A stretch of 64,000 bases of DNA, from assembly GCA_018449595.1 (NCBI GenBank), contig JAAVUU010000004.1, forward strand, positions 124,001 to 188,000. The letters run 5' to 3'. Source of the stretch: Rhizobiales bacterium dw_265. GTDB lineage: Bacteria > Pseudomonadota > Alphaproteobacteria > Micropepsales > Micropepsaceae. Each line of letters begins with the position of its first letter. Position 1 is the first letter of the stretch. The position numbers were made by a program, and so were the translations under genes. Shown one piece after another: positions 45,795-54,357 of this stretch. The notes under the pieces were generated by a model. The model made no database searches and was not told where the DNA came from. It saw only the letters and a list, made by a program, of their open reading frames with translations.

Positions 45795-46003
45795 CGCGGC
45801 AGAAGCCCTTCGCGCTGCATGCGCTTGCGCTGCAGCTTGCGATAGCGGCGCACGGCCTCGGCGCGCTCGCGGGCGCGCTTTTCGCTGGGCTTCTCATAGG
45901 CGCCGCGCAGCTTCATCTCCCGGAAGATGCCTTCACGCTGCATCTTCTTCTTCAGCGCCTTCAGCGCCTGGTCGATGTTGTTGTCGCGCACGATGATCTG
46001 CAA
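45791..46003 (-). CDS. rpsU: 30S ribosomal protein S21
   Basis: S21 is a small, basic 30S protein used in translation initiation. The product reads M(L)[18 protein letters not shown], then [20 protein letters not shown] and [20 protein letters not shown]. 70 residues, complete. It uses a TTG start: the conserved N-terminus begins exactly there and GGAG stands 7 nt upstream. Diverges from def; terminator at 45740. Confidence 0.96.
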   Translation of the reverse strand: MQIIVRDNNIDQALKALKKKMQREGIFREMKLRGAYEKPSEKRARERAEAVRRYRKLQRKRMQREGLLPR

Positions 46004-46126
46004 AGCTGGCTCCTGGCCGGGAATTAAGAGGCGCGGGTCATACCAGAGAGAAAAATCCCTGTCTACCCAAGGCTTTTAACCTTTTGGCCCTTCCGTCGTT
46101 CCCTCCCCAGCGCCATATTTCCCGGC

Positions 46127-46675
46127 ATGGCAATTTTGAAGATCGCCCGCATGGGCCACCCGGTCCTGGCGACCCCGGCGCTGGTGGTTCCAGACCTCAA
46201 AAGTCCGGAAATCCGCCGTCTGGTCAATGACATGGTGGAAACCATGATCGACGCCAACGGGGCCGGCCTGGCCGCCCCCCAGGTGCATGTGCCGCTGCGG
46301 GTGGTGGTGTTCCAGGCCCCCGACGGCAGAACCGACCCCGGGCTGGCCGACGAGGAAAAATTCGACCACACCGCCCCCCTGACGGTGCTGATCAACCCGG
46401 AAATCGAAATCCTGGACCCCGCGCCCGAAGGCGGCTGGGAGGGCTGCCTGTCGGTTCCCGGCCTGCGCGGCTGGGTCGAGCGGCCGGCCCATATCCGCTA
46501 CCGGGGGCTGGGCATCGAGGGCGAAACCATCGAACGGGTGGCGCGGGGCTTTCATGCCCGGGTGGTGCAGCATGAGTGCGATCACCTGGACGGGCGGCTC
46601 TACACATCGCGGATGGGCGATCTTTCGCGCCTGATCTTTGAATCCGAAATCCGGCATTTCCAGGTGGCGTCATGA
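46127..46675 (+). CDS. def: Peptide deformylase
   Basis: Removes the N-formyl group from nascent peptides. All three motifs are intact: GAGLAAPQV (GxGxAAxQ), EGCLSVPGL (metal Cys) and QHECDHLDG (HExDH, metal His and catalytic Glu). 182 residues. A ~10-residue insert (ADEEKFDHTAP) lies between motifs 1 and 2. The TGA overlaps the ATG of the COQ9-family gene, and no methionyl-tRNA formyltransferase gene is nearby. Confidence 0.96.
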   Translation: MAILKIARMGHPVLATPALVVPDLKSPEIRRLVNDMVETMIDANGAGLAAPQVHVPLRVVVFQAPDGRTDPGLADEEKFDHTAPLTVLINPEIEILDPAPEGGWEGCLSVPGLRGWVERPAHIRYRGLGIEGETIERVARGFHARVVQHECDHLDGRLYTSRMGDLSRLIFESEIRHFQVAS

Positions 46676-47418
46676 GCGAGACACCCAAAAAGAAATCCGC
46701 CGCCAGGAAGAAACCCGCCACAAAGAAAAAGACCGCGCCGAAAATGGAAGCCCCCAAGGAAACACCGAAGACCGACACCCGCCGCGACGACCAGCAGATG
46801 CGCCAGGCGGTGCTGGAAGCCGCCCTGCCCCATGCCGCCTTTGACGGCTTCACCGATGCGGTGATGCAGAAGGCCTGTCTGGAGGCCGGGTGCGTCACGG
46901 GCGATCTGGCGCGGCTGTTCGAGAACGGGCCGGCCGGGCTGATCGAATTCTATTCCGCCTCGGTGGATGCAGAAATGGAAAAGCGCCTGGCGGCGATGGA
47001 CCTGAAGGCGATGAAGATCCGCGCCCGCGTCGCCGCCGCGGTCAAGACGCGGCTGGCGATCCTGAGGCCCCACAAGGAAGCGGCGCGCCGGGCGGCGGCG
47101 CTGCTGTCGCTGCCGATGAATGTGTCGCTGGGGGCGAAACTGACCTATCGCACGGTGGATGCGATGTGGCGGGCGGCGGGCGACACCGCCACCGATTTCA
47201 ACTTCTATACCAAGCGCGGCATCCTGGCCGGCGTCTATGGCGCCACCGTGATGCGCTGGCTTAACGACACCAGCGAGGATGAGGCCGCGACCGATGAATT
47301 CCTGGCCGCCCGCATCGAGAATGTGATGCAGTTCGAGAAGTTCAAAGGCCAGGCGAAGACCGTGTTGGCGAACCTTCCGGCCTTTGGCGATTGGTTGAAG
47401 CCGAAGGCAAAGCCCTAA
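46672..47418 (+). CDS. COQ9 family protein
   Basis: COQ9-family proteins bind lipid and assist ubiquinone biosynthesis, in mitochondria by delivering substrate to COQ7. The product opens with a Lys-rich tail (KKKSAARKKPATKKKTAPKM), then a TetR-like helical domain: QAVLEAALPHAAFDGFTDAV, the IRARVAAAVKTRLAILRPHK region and ALLSLPMNVSLGAKLTYRTV. The signature TDFNFYTKRGILAGVYGATV is the COQ9 lipid-binding motif. 248 residues. It overlaps def (ATGA). Confidence 0.88.
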   Translation: MSETPKKKSAARKKPATKKKTAPKMEAPKETPKTDTRRDDQQMRQAVLEAALPHAAFDGFTDAVMQKACLEAGCVTGDLARLFENGPAGLIEFYSASVDAEMEKRLAAMDLKAMKIRARVAAAVKTRLAILRPHKEAARRAAALLSLPMNVSLGAKLTYRTVDAMWRAAGDTATDFNFYTKRGILAGVYGATVMRWLNDTSEDEAATDEFLAARIENVMQFEKFKGQAKTVLANLPAFGDWLKPKAKP

Positions 47419-47420
47419 AT

Positions 47421-47450
47421 GTCATGGCCCGCGCGGAGGCGGGCCATGAC
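47421..47450. repeat. Class A half element (single hairpin)
   Basis: GTCATGGCCCGC-GCGGAG-GCGGGCCATGAC, a single 12-bp hairpin. It lies directly after the COQ9-family stop and 7 nt before the convergent asd stop, so it may serve as a shared 3' end. Confidence 0.8.
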
Positions 47451-47457
47451 AATGGCG

Positions 47458-48462
47458 TTACAGCAGTTCCGCGATCTGTACCGCGTTGAGCGCCGCCCCC
47501 TTCAGCAACTGGTCGGCGGCGACGAACATCGAAATGGACTTGCCCGACGGATCGGACAAATCCTTGCGGATGCGGCCCGCCAGCACATCGCCCTGGCCGC
47601 TGGCGTCAACCGGCATGGGGAAATAATTGTTGGCCCAGTCATCCACGATACGGACCCCCGGCGCTTTTTCCAGCAGGGCGCGCACCTCTTGCGGCGCGAT
47701 GGGCCGTTCGCATTCGAAGGTCATCGACACCGAATGGGCGCGCAGCACCGGCACCCGGATGCAGGTGGCGCTGATGGCGATGGCGTCATCCTCGAAGATT
47801 TTTTTCGATTCGCTGATGACCTTGGTTTCCTCGTCGTTATAGCCGGTCGCCATGTCGATGGCGGTGTTGTGGCTGAACAGGTTGAAGGCATAAGGATACT
47901 TCACCACCTTGGGGGCATAGGCCTCGCCGTCCAGCCAGGCGCGGGTGGAATCCTCCAATTCCTGCATCAAGGCCGCGCCGCCGCCCGATGCCGCCTGGTA
48001 TGTCGAGACGATCAGCCGCTTCACCGGATTGACCCGATGCACCGGCCACAGCGGCACCAGCGTGGTGATGGCGGCGCAATTGGGATTGGCGATGATGCCC
48101 TTGTGGTCCTTGATACGGCGGGCATTGATCTCCGGCACCACCAGAGGGATCGCCGGATCGGTGCGGAAGGCGGAGCTGTTGTCGACCACCACCGCGCCGG
48201 CCTTCACGGCGATAGGCGCATACTTCTTTGAGATGCCCGAACCGGCCGAGAACAGCGCGATATCCACGCCGGCAAAGCTGTCGTCCTTCAATTCCTCGAT
48301 GGTGAGGGTTTCGCCACGGAAGATCTGGGTCTGGCCCGCCGACCGCGCCGAGGCCAGCAGCTTCAGCGACGCGAGCGGCACACCGCGTGCTTCGATGCAG
48401 CCCACAAACTCGCGGCCCACCGCGCCGGTTGCGCCGACAATCGCTACAGTCTTGTTCTTCAC
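47458..48462 (-). CDS. asd: Aspartate-semialdehyde dehydrogenase
   Basis: Asd reduces aspartyl-phosphate to the semialdehyde, the branch point for Lys/DAP, Met and Thr. It begins KNKTVAIVGATGAVGREFVG (NADP fold). The catalytic site is IIANPNCAAITTLVPLWPVH (Cys); QAASGGGAALMQELEDSTRA is a further match. 334 residues. The start is GTG 48462, with GGAGAAG 7 nt upstream; a TTG 18 nt earlier is in frame but lacks a site. It is downstream of purE-purK, separated by a terminator. Confidence 0.95.
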   Translation of the reverse strand: MKNKTVAIVGATGAVGREFVGCIEARGVPLASLKLLASARSAGQTQIFRGETLTIEELKDDSFAGVDIALFSAGSGISKKYAPIAVKAGAVVVDNSSAFRTDPAIPLVVPEINARRIKDHKGIIANPNCAAITTLVPLWPVHRVNPVKRLIVSTYQAASGGGAALMQELEDSTRAWLDGEAYAPKVVKYPYAFNLFSHNTAIDMATGYNDEETKVISESKKIFEDDAIAISATCIRVPVLRAHSVSMTFECERPIAPQEVRALLEKAPGVRIVDDWANNYFPMPVDASGQGDVLAGRIRKDLSDPSGKSISMFVAADQLLKGAALNAVQIAELL

Positions 48463-48483
48463 TGGTCTTCTCCATTCCAAAAC

Positions 48484-48514
48484 AAAAAAGCCCCGGTCCT
48501 TTCGGAGCGGGGCT
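48484..48514 (-). terminator. Rho-independent terminator after purK
   Basis: On the minus strand an 11-bp stem with one mismatch (48514-48504 with 48499-48489) and 4-nt loop is followed by TTTTTTG. It ends the purE-purK transcript before asd. Confidence 0.82.
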
Positions 48515-48537
48515 GGGCGTCTCGCGGGTCTTTCGAC

Positions 48538-48606
48538 TTAAGCGCGCACAATCCCAGCCCCGGTGGGCTTGGTGGTCGTGGTCTTGCGCTTGATCGTCAT
48601 GTTCAT
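48538..48606 (-). CDS. Possible 22-residue basic peptide downstream of purK
   Basis: An ATG frame 22 nt after purK: MNMTIKRKTTTTKPTGAGIV plus two residues. It is Lys/Thr-rich, and lies before the purK terminator. No Shine-Dalgarno is obvious and I recognise no family, so it may be a small basic protein or a chance frame. Confidence 0.3.
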   Translation of the reverse strand: MNMTIKRKTTTTKPTGAGIVRA

Positions 48607-48628
48607 GGCGGCGGAACCTATTTATCCG

Positions 48629-49711
48629 TCACGCTTTCGTCAACGGTTTCAGGCGGGTGACATGGCCCATTTTCCGTCCAATGCGGGCTTCCGACTTTCC
48701 ATAAAGGTGCAAGGCCCCGCTTTTGCTCAGGGATTCCCAGGCGTCGGCCTCCGCCCCGATGATATTCTCCATCACCGCATCGGCATGGCGCTCGACCGCG
48801 CCCAGCGGCCAGCCCGCCACGGCGCGGATATGCTGTTCGAACTGGGAACACTGGCAGGCCTCGATGGTCCAGTGGCCGGTATTGTGGACGCGCGGCGCGA
48901 TCTCATTGACCAGCAAGGCACCGTCGGCGGCCACGAACAGTTCGACGGCGAAGACCCCAACATAGTCCAGCGCGTCGCCGATCTTCCTGGCAATCGCCTT
49001 GGCCTCTTCCACCTGCGCCGCGTTCAGGCGCGACGGCACGGTGGAGCGGCGCAGGATATGGTTTTCATGGTCGTTCTGCGGCGGATCATAGGCGGCGAAG
49101 GCGCCGTCCGCGCCGCGCGCCGCGATGACCGAGGCCTCATAGGCGAAGTCCACGAAACCTTCCAGAATCGCAGGCGCGCGGAACCCTTCAAAGACCTTTG
49201 CGGCGTCATCGGCGGACGCGACCTTGCCCTGGCCCTTGCCGTCATAGCCGAAGCGCCGCGTCTTCAGTATGGCTTTGCCGCCGGCCTGCGCAAAGGCCTC
49301 GCGCGCCTGCTGCGCCGAAGACACTTCAAAGAAGGGCGCGGTCTTCAGCCCCAGCTTTTCGATAAAGCTTTTCTCGCTCAGCCGGTCTTGCGCAATCGCC
49401 AGCGCATGCGCGCCGGGCCGCACGGCGACCCGGGATTCCAGATGGGCGATGGCATGGGCGGGCAGGTTCTCGAACTCGAAGGTCACCGCGTCGCAACGCC
49501 CGGCGAACCCCGCCAGCGCATCCAGATCGTCATAAGCACCGACCAGGACGTTGGGCGTCACCTGGAAGGCGGGCGCGTCCGGTGCGTCATTGTAGATGCA
49601 GGTCTTCAGGCCCAGCCGCGCCGCCGCCATGGCCAACATGCGGCCCAACTGGCCGCCGCCGACGATACCGATGGTGCCGCCGGGAGCGACCTGCTTTGCC
49701 AAAGTCTTCAT
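48629..49711 (-). CDS. purK: 5-(carboxyamino)imidazole ribonucleotide synthase PurK
   Basis: PurK uses ATP and bicarbonate to carboxylate AIR. It has the ATP-grasp fold: [20 protein letters not shown] at the N-terminus, [24 protein letters not shown] in the central domain, and [20 protein letters not shown] with the metal site. 360 residues. Its ATG overlaps the purE stop (ATGA), so the two-step AIR-to-CAIR module is cotranslated. Confidence 0.96.
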   Translation of the reverse strand: MKTLAKQVAPGGTIGIVGGGQLGRMLAMAAARLGLKTCIYNDAPDAPAFQVTPNVLVGAYDDLDALAGFAGRCDAVTFEFENLPAHAIAHLESRVAVRPGAHALAIAQDRLSEKSFIEKLGLKTAPFFEVSSAQQAREAFAQAGGKAILKTRRFGYDGKGQGKVASADDAAKVFEGFRAPAILEGFVDFAYEASVIAARGADGAFAAYDPPQNDHENHILRRSTVPSRLNAAQVEEAKAIARKIGDALDYVGVFAVELFVAADGALLVNEIAPRVHNTGHWTIEACQCSQFEQHIRAVAGWPLGAVERHADAVMENIIGAEADAWESLSKSGALHLYGKSEARIGRKMGHVTRLKPLTKA

Positions 49712-50202
49712 TTCGGGATTTTGGCGACCGATTTCGTCTGCCTAGCGCGCCAGGCATCCAGCCGTTTTTTCACCCCGGCATCGGACAAGCCCAGGATGGC
49801 GGCGGCATGCAGGGCGGCGTTCTTGGCCCCGGCCTCGCCGATGGCAAAGGTCGCCACCGGCACCCCGCCCGGCATCTGGGCGATGGAGAGCAGCGAGTCC
49901 AGCCCCTTCAGCGCCCGGCTTTCGACCGGCACACCGAGTACCGGCAGGGTGGTCATGCTGGCCACCATGCCCGGCAAATGCGCCGCGCCCCCGGCCCCGG
50001 CGATGATGACCTGGAGGCCGCGCGCCTGCGCTTCCCTGGCATAGGCCGCCATGCGGTCGGGGGTGCGGTGGGCCGAGACGATGCGGCTCTCATACCCGAT
50101 GCCCAGCACGTCCAGCATGTCGGCGGCGGCCTTGAGGGTCGGCCAGTCCGACTGGCTGCCCATGATGATGCCGATTTGGGTTTTGCTGCTTCGATTCGCC
50201 AT
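49708..50202 (-). CDS. purE: N5-CAIR mutase PurE
   Basis: PurE moves the carboxylate from N5-CAIR to give CAIR. Signature segments are [40 protein letters not shown] and [20 protein letters not shown], with [20 protein letters not shown]. 164 residues, class I type that works with PurK. It leads the purE-purK operon, divergent from the GGDEF gene. Confidence 0.96.
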   Translation of the reverse strand: MANRSSKTQIGIIMGSQSDWPTLKAAADMLDVLGIGYESRIVSAHRTPDRMAAYAREAQARGLQVIIAGAGGAAHLPGMVASMTTLPVLGVPVESRALKGLDSLLSIAQMPGGVPVATFAIGEAGAKNAALHAAAILGLSDAGVKKRLDAWRARQTKSVAKIPK

Positions 50203-50352
50203 GTCGGTCCTTCGCGAAGCGGCGCACTATAGGGAGAAAAAGCGGCAGGGAAAGCGGCTTTTAGACCCCGTTAACCATTCGTTGGGGAACTTGAACGCAC
50301 TGTTAACGCATCCCGGGTTAACATTTCCGGGCCAAGAATTGGCAGGCCGTCC

Positions 50353-51078
50353 ATGAAAGTCGAACGCAACAGCCCCGTCCGCCCCGCCCGTTCGGTGGCC
50401 CAGGCCGCCTATGCGCGCCGCATCGAGGCCGCCGGGGAAGTGGACCCCGTGGATGCGCCGGCCAGCGTGCTGGGCATTCCCGAAGCCGAATTCACCCCCC
50501 GGGTGCGCGACGCCATCATGGGGCTGATGGGCGAGGTGGACGAACTGCGCCGCGAACTGACCCAGACCCGCGCCCGGCTGGACGAGGTGGAAAAAACCGC
50601 CGACCAGGACGGCATGCTGCCGCTGCTCAACCGCCGCGCCTTTGTGCGCGAACTGACCCGCTATATCTCGCTGGCCGGCCGCTACAACACCCCGGCCTCG
50701 CTGGTCTATTTCGACCTCAATCATTTGAAGCGCACCAACGACAGTCTGGGCCATGCCGCGGGCGATGCCGTGCTGGCGCATTTCGCCGGTGTGCTGCAGG
50801 CCCATGTGCGCGACAGCGACAGCGTGGGGCGGCTGGGCGGCGACGAGTTCGGGGTGCTGCTCTCCCATGCCGACCAGGAGCAGGCGCTGAAGAAGGCCGA
50901 CACCCTGGCCCAGGCGCTGAAGGATTCGCCGACCCTGTGGAACGGCCATTCCATCCCGGTCAGCTTTGCCTATGGCGCCTTCGAACTGACTTCGGCCGAC
51001 AACCCCGACACCGCGATGCAGCGCGCCGACCAGGCGATGTACGCGCAAAAGAAGATGCAGCGGTCAGCCGCCGAGTGA
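50353..51078 (+). CDS. Diguanylate cyclase (GGDEF) protein
   Basis: Makes cyclic di-GMP. About 75 N-terminal residues (VLGIPEAEFTPRVRDAIMGL then a coiled coil EVDELRRELTQTRARLDEVE) precede the catalytic domain. The active site is VGRLGGDEFGVLLSHADQEQ, intact GGDEF, with an I-site RDSD five residues upstream, so product inhibition is expected. The substrate loop includes LVYFDLNHLKRTNDSLGHAA. There is no sensor, receiver or membrane domain. 241 residues. Divergent from purE; TTAA motifs lie upstream. Confidence 0.9.
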   Translation: MKVERNSPVRPARSVAQAAYARRIEAAGEVDPVDAPASVLGIPEAEFTPRVRDAIMGLMGEVDELRRELTQTRARLDEVEKTADQDGMLPLLNRRAFVRELTRYISLAGRYNTPASLVYFDLNHLKRTNDSLGHAAGDAVLAHFAGVLQAHVRDSDSVGRLGGDEFGVLLSHADQEQALKKADTLAQALKDSPTLWNGHSIPVSFAYGAFELTSADNPDTAMQRADQAMYAQKKMQRSAAE

Positions 51079-51102
51079 GCCTGCGGCGCGCGCAGCGCGT
51101 GA

Positions 51103-51130
51103 GCAGGTCCAGCGGACCTGCGAAAGCAGG
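51103..51130. repeat. Two overlapping alternative hairpins before the HpnL-like gene
   Basis: GCAGGTCC-AGC-GGACCTGC (51103-51121) and CCTGC-GAAA-GCAGG (51117-51130) share CCTGC, so only one can form. They lie in the 127-nt gap between the GGDEF and HpnL-like genes. The surrounding GCGCGC runs are also self-complementary. Whether this regulates anything is unknown. Confidence 0.6.
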
Positions 51131-51205
51131 CGAACGCCGCGAGCTTGGGCGAGCGGCCCGCGCGGCGGCTTTGCCGGCCCATCCGCCTTGTGGGATGTTC
51201 GGCGC

Positions 51206-52186
51206 ATGACGCTTTCCTCTCATCGCCTGCGGATGTTTCTGGCGCTGCTGCTGGGCCTTGGCGTGCTGGGGCTGGTGCTGCTGCATTTCGACCTGGCGGC
51301 GGTAGCGGCATCGCTGGCGCGGGTGGGCCTGGGCGGCTTTGCACTGATCGTCTTGGCGGGACTGGCTGCGGAAGTGGTGCTGGCGATCGGGCTGTGGCCG
51401 CTGTTGCCGCGCAAACTGTCGCTGGCGGCGATCGTGGCGTCGCGGCAATTGCGCGACTCCGCTTCCGACGTGCTGCCCATCACCCAGTTGGGCGGCGTCG
51501 CCTTCGCGGCGCGCGCCCTGGTGCTGGCCGGGCTGGGGGTGTCGGAGGCAAGTGCCGCCGTGATCGCCGACCTGACGGCGGAGACTTTCGCCCAGGGCCT
51601 GTATGTGCTGGTGGGCGTGCTGGCCAGCCTGTCGCTGCTGCGCCACAGCCCGCAATTGTCGCCCTATGTCGGGGCCATGCTGGGCGGGGCGCTGTTCCTG
51701 TCGGCGGGCAGTATCGGCTTTGCCCTGCTGCAACTGGGCGGCAGCCGCTGGGCCGGCCGGCTGGGCGAGAGACTGTTCGCCACCCGCGCCGCACAGGCGC
51801 AGGCGTTTGGGCAGGCGGTGCATGTCATCTATGGCCGGCACGGCCGCGTGGCGCTGTCCATCCTGCTGCAGTTCGCCGGCTGGATCGCCAGCGGGTTGTG
51901 GCTGTGGGTGATGCTGCGGGCGATGGGGCTGGAAGCCGGACTGTGGACCGCCATCGCCATCCAGGCGCTGGTCGAGGGCCTGCGCAGCGCCACCGTCTTC
52001 ATCCCGGCGGCGGTGGGAGTGCAGGAAGCTGGCTATGCGGTGCTGGCGCCGGTGTTCGGCCTGACACCGGAGATCGGGCTGGCCCTGTCGCTGCTGCGCC
52101 GGGCACGCGACATTGTGGTGGCGGTGCCGGTGCTGTTGTTGTGGCAGTTCGCCGAAACCCGCCGCGCGGCGCGGGCCGCAAACTGA
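51206..52186 (+). CDS. HpnL-like/LPG-synthase-type membrane protein
   Basis: A 326-residue polytopic membrane protein of the lysylphosphatidylglycerol synthase/YbhN superfamily. Family landmarks are SRQLRDSASDVLPITQLGGV in the first third and IQALVEGLRSATVFIPAAVG followed by VQEAGYAVLAPVFGLTPEIG near the C-terminus. These match the hopanoid-associated HpnL branch, though no other hopanoid gene is in the window, so the role stays open. The catalytic acyltransferase domain of true LPG synthases is missing. ATG 51206 is preferred; TTG 51188 is an alternative. Confidence 0.8.
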   Translation: MTLSSHRLRMFLALLLGLGVLGLVLLHFDLAAVAASLARVGLGGFALIVLAGLAAEVVLAIGLWPLLPRKLSLAAIVASRQLRDSASDVLPITQLGGVAFAARALVLAGLGVSEASAAVIADLTAETFAQGLYVLVGVLASLSLLRHSPQLSPYVGAMLGGALFLSAGSIGFALLQLGGSRWAGRLGERLFATRAAQAQAFGQAVHVIYGRHGRVALSILLQFAGWIASGLWLWVMLRAMGLEAGLWTAIAIQALVEGLRSATVFIPAAVGVQEAGYAVLAPVFGLTPEIGLALSLLRRARDIVVAVPVLLLWQFAETRRAARAAN

Positions 52187-52223
52187 AAGGCCGGAGCTTT
52201 CGCCCCGGCCCTGATCCCACAAT

Positions 52224-52319
52224 GTCATGGCCCGCTTTATGCGGGCCATCCAGTTTCGGGTTGCAACAAACTGGATGGCCCGGACAGTCCCTAGCGGCAG
52301 CGTGGGGACGGGCCATGAC
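52224..52319. repeat. Class A palindromic intergenic element
   Basis: Left hairpin GTCATGGCCCGC-TTTAT-GCGGGCC, then ATCCAGTTT; the mirror AAACTGGATGGCCC begins the right arm, which ends GGGCCATGAC. It is the clearest example of the two-hairpin layout. It lies between the convergent HpnL-like and icd genes. Confidence 0.82.
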
Positions 52320-52327
52320 GAATAGGG

Positions 52328-53539
52328 TTACGCCATCGCCTTTTGCAGATTCTCGTCCACCTTGTCGAGGAAGCCTTCCGTGGTGAGCCATTTCTGGTCC
52401 GGCCCGACCAGAAGCGCCAGATCCTTGGTCATGAAGCCGCTCTCGACGGTGGCGACAGTGACTTCTTCCAGCTTGAGCGCGAACTTGGCCAGCTTGTCAT
52501 TGCCGTCCAGCTTGGCGCGATGCGCCAGGCCGCGCGTCCAGGCATAGATCGAGGCGATGGAGTTGGTCGAGGTCGCTTTGCCCTGCTGATGCTCGCGGTA
52601 ATGGCGGGTCACGGTGCCATGGGCGGCTTCGGCTTCCACCGTCTTGCCGTCGGGGGTGAACAGCACGCTGGTCATCAGGCCAAGAGAACCAAAACCCTGC
52701 GCCACGGTGTCGGACTGCACGTCGCCATCGTAATTCTTGCAGGCCCAGACATAGCCGCCCGACCATTTGAGCGCCGAGGCCACCATGTCGTCGATCAAGC
52801 GGTGTTCATAGGTGATGCCCGCCGCCTTGTAGGCGTCCTTGAATTCGGCATCGAAGATTTCCTGGAACAGGTCCTTGAAGCGGCCGTCATAGGCCTTCAG
52901 GATGGTGTTCTTGGTGGACAGGTACAGCGGGTATTTGCGCGCCAGGGCGTAATTCATCGAGGCGCGGGCGAATTCGCGGATGGATTCGTCCAGATTGTAC
53001 ATCGCCATGGCGACACCGCCGCCCGGCGCTTTGTACACTTCATGCTCGATGGTCTGGCCGTCATCGCCGACGAATTTGATGGAAAGCGTGCCCGCACCCG
53101 GATAGACGAAATCGGTCGCCTTGTACTGGTCGCCAAAGGCATGGCGGCCGACCACGATGGGCTTGGTCCAGCCGGGCACCAAGCGCGGCACATTCTGGCA
53201 GATGATCGGCTCGCGGAAGATCACCCCGCCCAGGATGTTGCGGATGGTGCCGTTGGGCGACTTCCACATCTTCTTGAGGTTGAATTCCTTCACCCGCGCC
53301 TCGTCGGGGGTGATGGTGGCGCACTTCACGCCGACGCCATGCGTCTTGATCGCCTCGGCGGCGTCCACCGTGACCTTGTCTTCCGTGGCGTCGCGGTTTT
53401 CGATCGACAGGTCGTAATATTCCAGGTCGATGTCCAGATAGGGCAGGACCAGCTTCTTCTTGATCAAATCCCAGATGATGCGGGTCATCTCGTCGCCGTC
53501 GAGCTCGACGACCGGGTTGGCGACCTTGATCTTATCCAT
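52328..53539 (-). CDS. icd: NADP-dependent isocitrate dehydrogenase
   Basis: TCA-cycle enzyme converting isocitrate to 2-oxoglutarate with NADPH. The product begins [20 protein letters not shown], the dimeric eukaryote-like type II IDH seen in alphaproteobacteria. Substrate and metal motifs [40 protein letters not shown] and [20 protein letters not shown] are intact, as is [24 protein letters not shown]. 403 residues, complete. Confidence 0.97.
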   Translation of the reverse strand: MDKIKVANPVVELDGDEMTRIIWDLIKKKLVLPYLDIDLEYYDLSIENRDATEDKVTVDAAEAIKTHGVGVKCATITPDEARVKEFNLKKMWKSPNGTIRNILGGVIFREPIICQNVPRLVPGWTKPIVVGRHAFGDQYKATDFVYPGAGTLSIKFVGDDGQTIEHEVYKAPGGGVAMAMYNLDESIREFARASMNYALARKYPLYLSTKNTILKAYDGRFKDLFQEIFDAEFKDAYKAAGITYEHRLIDDMVASALKWSGGYVWACKNYDGDVQSDTVAQGFGSLGLMTSVLFTPDGKTVEAEAAHGTVTRHYREHQQGKATSTNSIASIYAWTRGLAHRAKLDGNDKLAKFALKLEEVTVATVESGFMTKDLALLVGPDQKWLTTEGFLDKVDENLQKAMA

Positions 53540-53622
53540 TAGAGAGTCCTCGCAAATTCGGGTTTGGGGGGATATAGCGGGGCGCAGTTAGCCCCACAAA
53601 AGCCGGCCCGTCAAAGCGCCAA

Positions 53623-54357
53623 ATGACCCCACCCGCAGTCATACTTTCCCACACCCAGATGGGCGAAAATGTCGGCGCCGCGGCCCGGGCGATGAAGAAT
53701 TTCGGCCTGTCGGAACTTCACCTGATCGCCCCCAGGATGGAATGGCCCAACGACCGGGCCCAGATGCTGGCCAGCGGCGCGGGCGACATCCTGGCGGCCG
53801 CGAAAATCCATCCCACGGCGGCAGAGGCGCTGGCCGGTTTCAACCTGGTGCTGGCGACCACCGCCCGGGGCCGCGACGTGCTGAAGGAGATTCATACCCC
53901 CGAGGCCGCCGCCCGGCGGCTGCGGGCGGCCGCCAGCGATGGCATCAGGACCGCCCTGCTGTTCGGGGGCGAGCGCGCGGGGCTGGACAATGACGAACTC
54001 AGCCTGTGCGACGCGGTCATCACCATTCCCACCGCCGAATTCTCGTCCCTGAACCTGGGCCAGGCGGTGCTGCTGTTGGGCTATGAATGGCTGAAATCGG
54101 CCGACACCACGCCGCCGGTGCGCACCCGCCCCACCATCGGGGTACCTGCCGGCCGCGGCGAACTGATCGGGCTGTTCGAGCATCTGGAGCAGGAACTGGA
54201 CGCGGCCCAATTCTTCTTTCCGCCCGCCAAGCGCGAAGCCATGGTGCGAAACGTGCGCGCCATGATATTGGCCTCGCGCCTGACCGACCAGCAGGCGCGC
54301 ACGATACGGGGTATGATCGTGGCGCTGGTGCGCAACAAGTATCGAGGCAAGGTTTGA
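53623..54357 (+). CDS. trmJ: tRNA (cytidine/uridine-2'-O)-methyltransferase TrmJ
   Basis: SPOUT-class enzyme that 2'-O-methylates tRNA position 32. Motif 1 is LSHTQMGENVGAAARAMKNF with GLSELHLIAPR. The AdoMet knot has RTALLFGGERAGLDNDELSL and ITIPTAEFSSLNLGQAVLLL. A C-terminal helical extension (LIGLFEHLEQELDAAQFFFP) marks TrmJ rather than TrmL. 244 residues. Its TGA is overlapped by the TTG of the CcmI-like gene. Confidence 0.93.
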   Translation: MTPPAVILSHTQMGENVGAAARAMKNFGLSELHLIAPRMEWPNDRAQMLASGAGDILAAAKIHPTAAEALAGFNLVLATTARGRDVLKEIHTPEAAARRLRAAASDGIRTALLFGGERAGLDNDELSLCDAVITIPTAEFSSLNLGQAVLLLGYEWLKSADTTPPVRTRPTIGVPAGRGELIGLFEHLEQELDAAQFFFPPAKREAMVRNVRAMILASRLTDQQARTIRGMIVALVRNKYRGKV

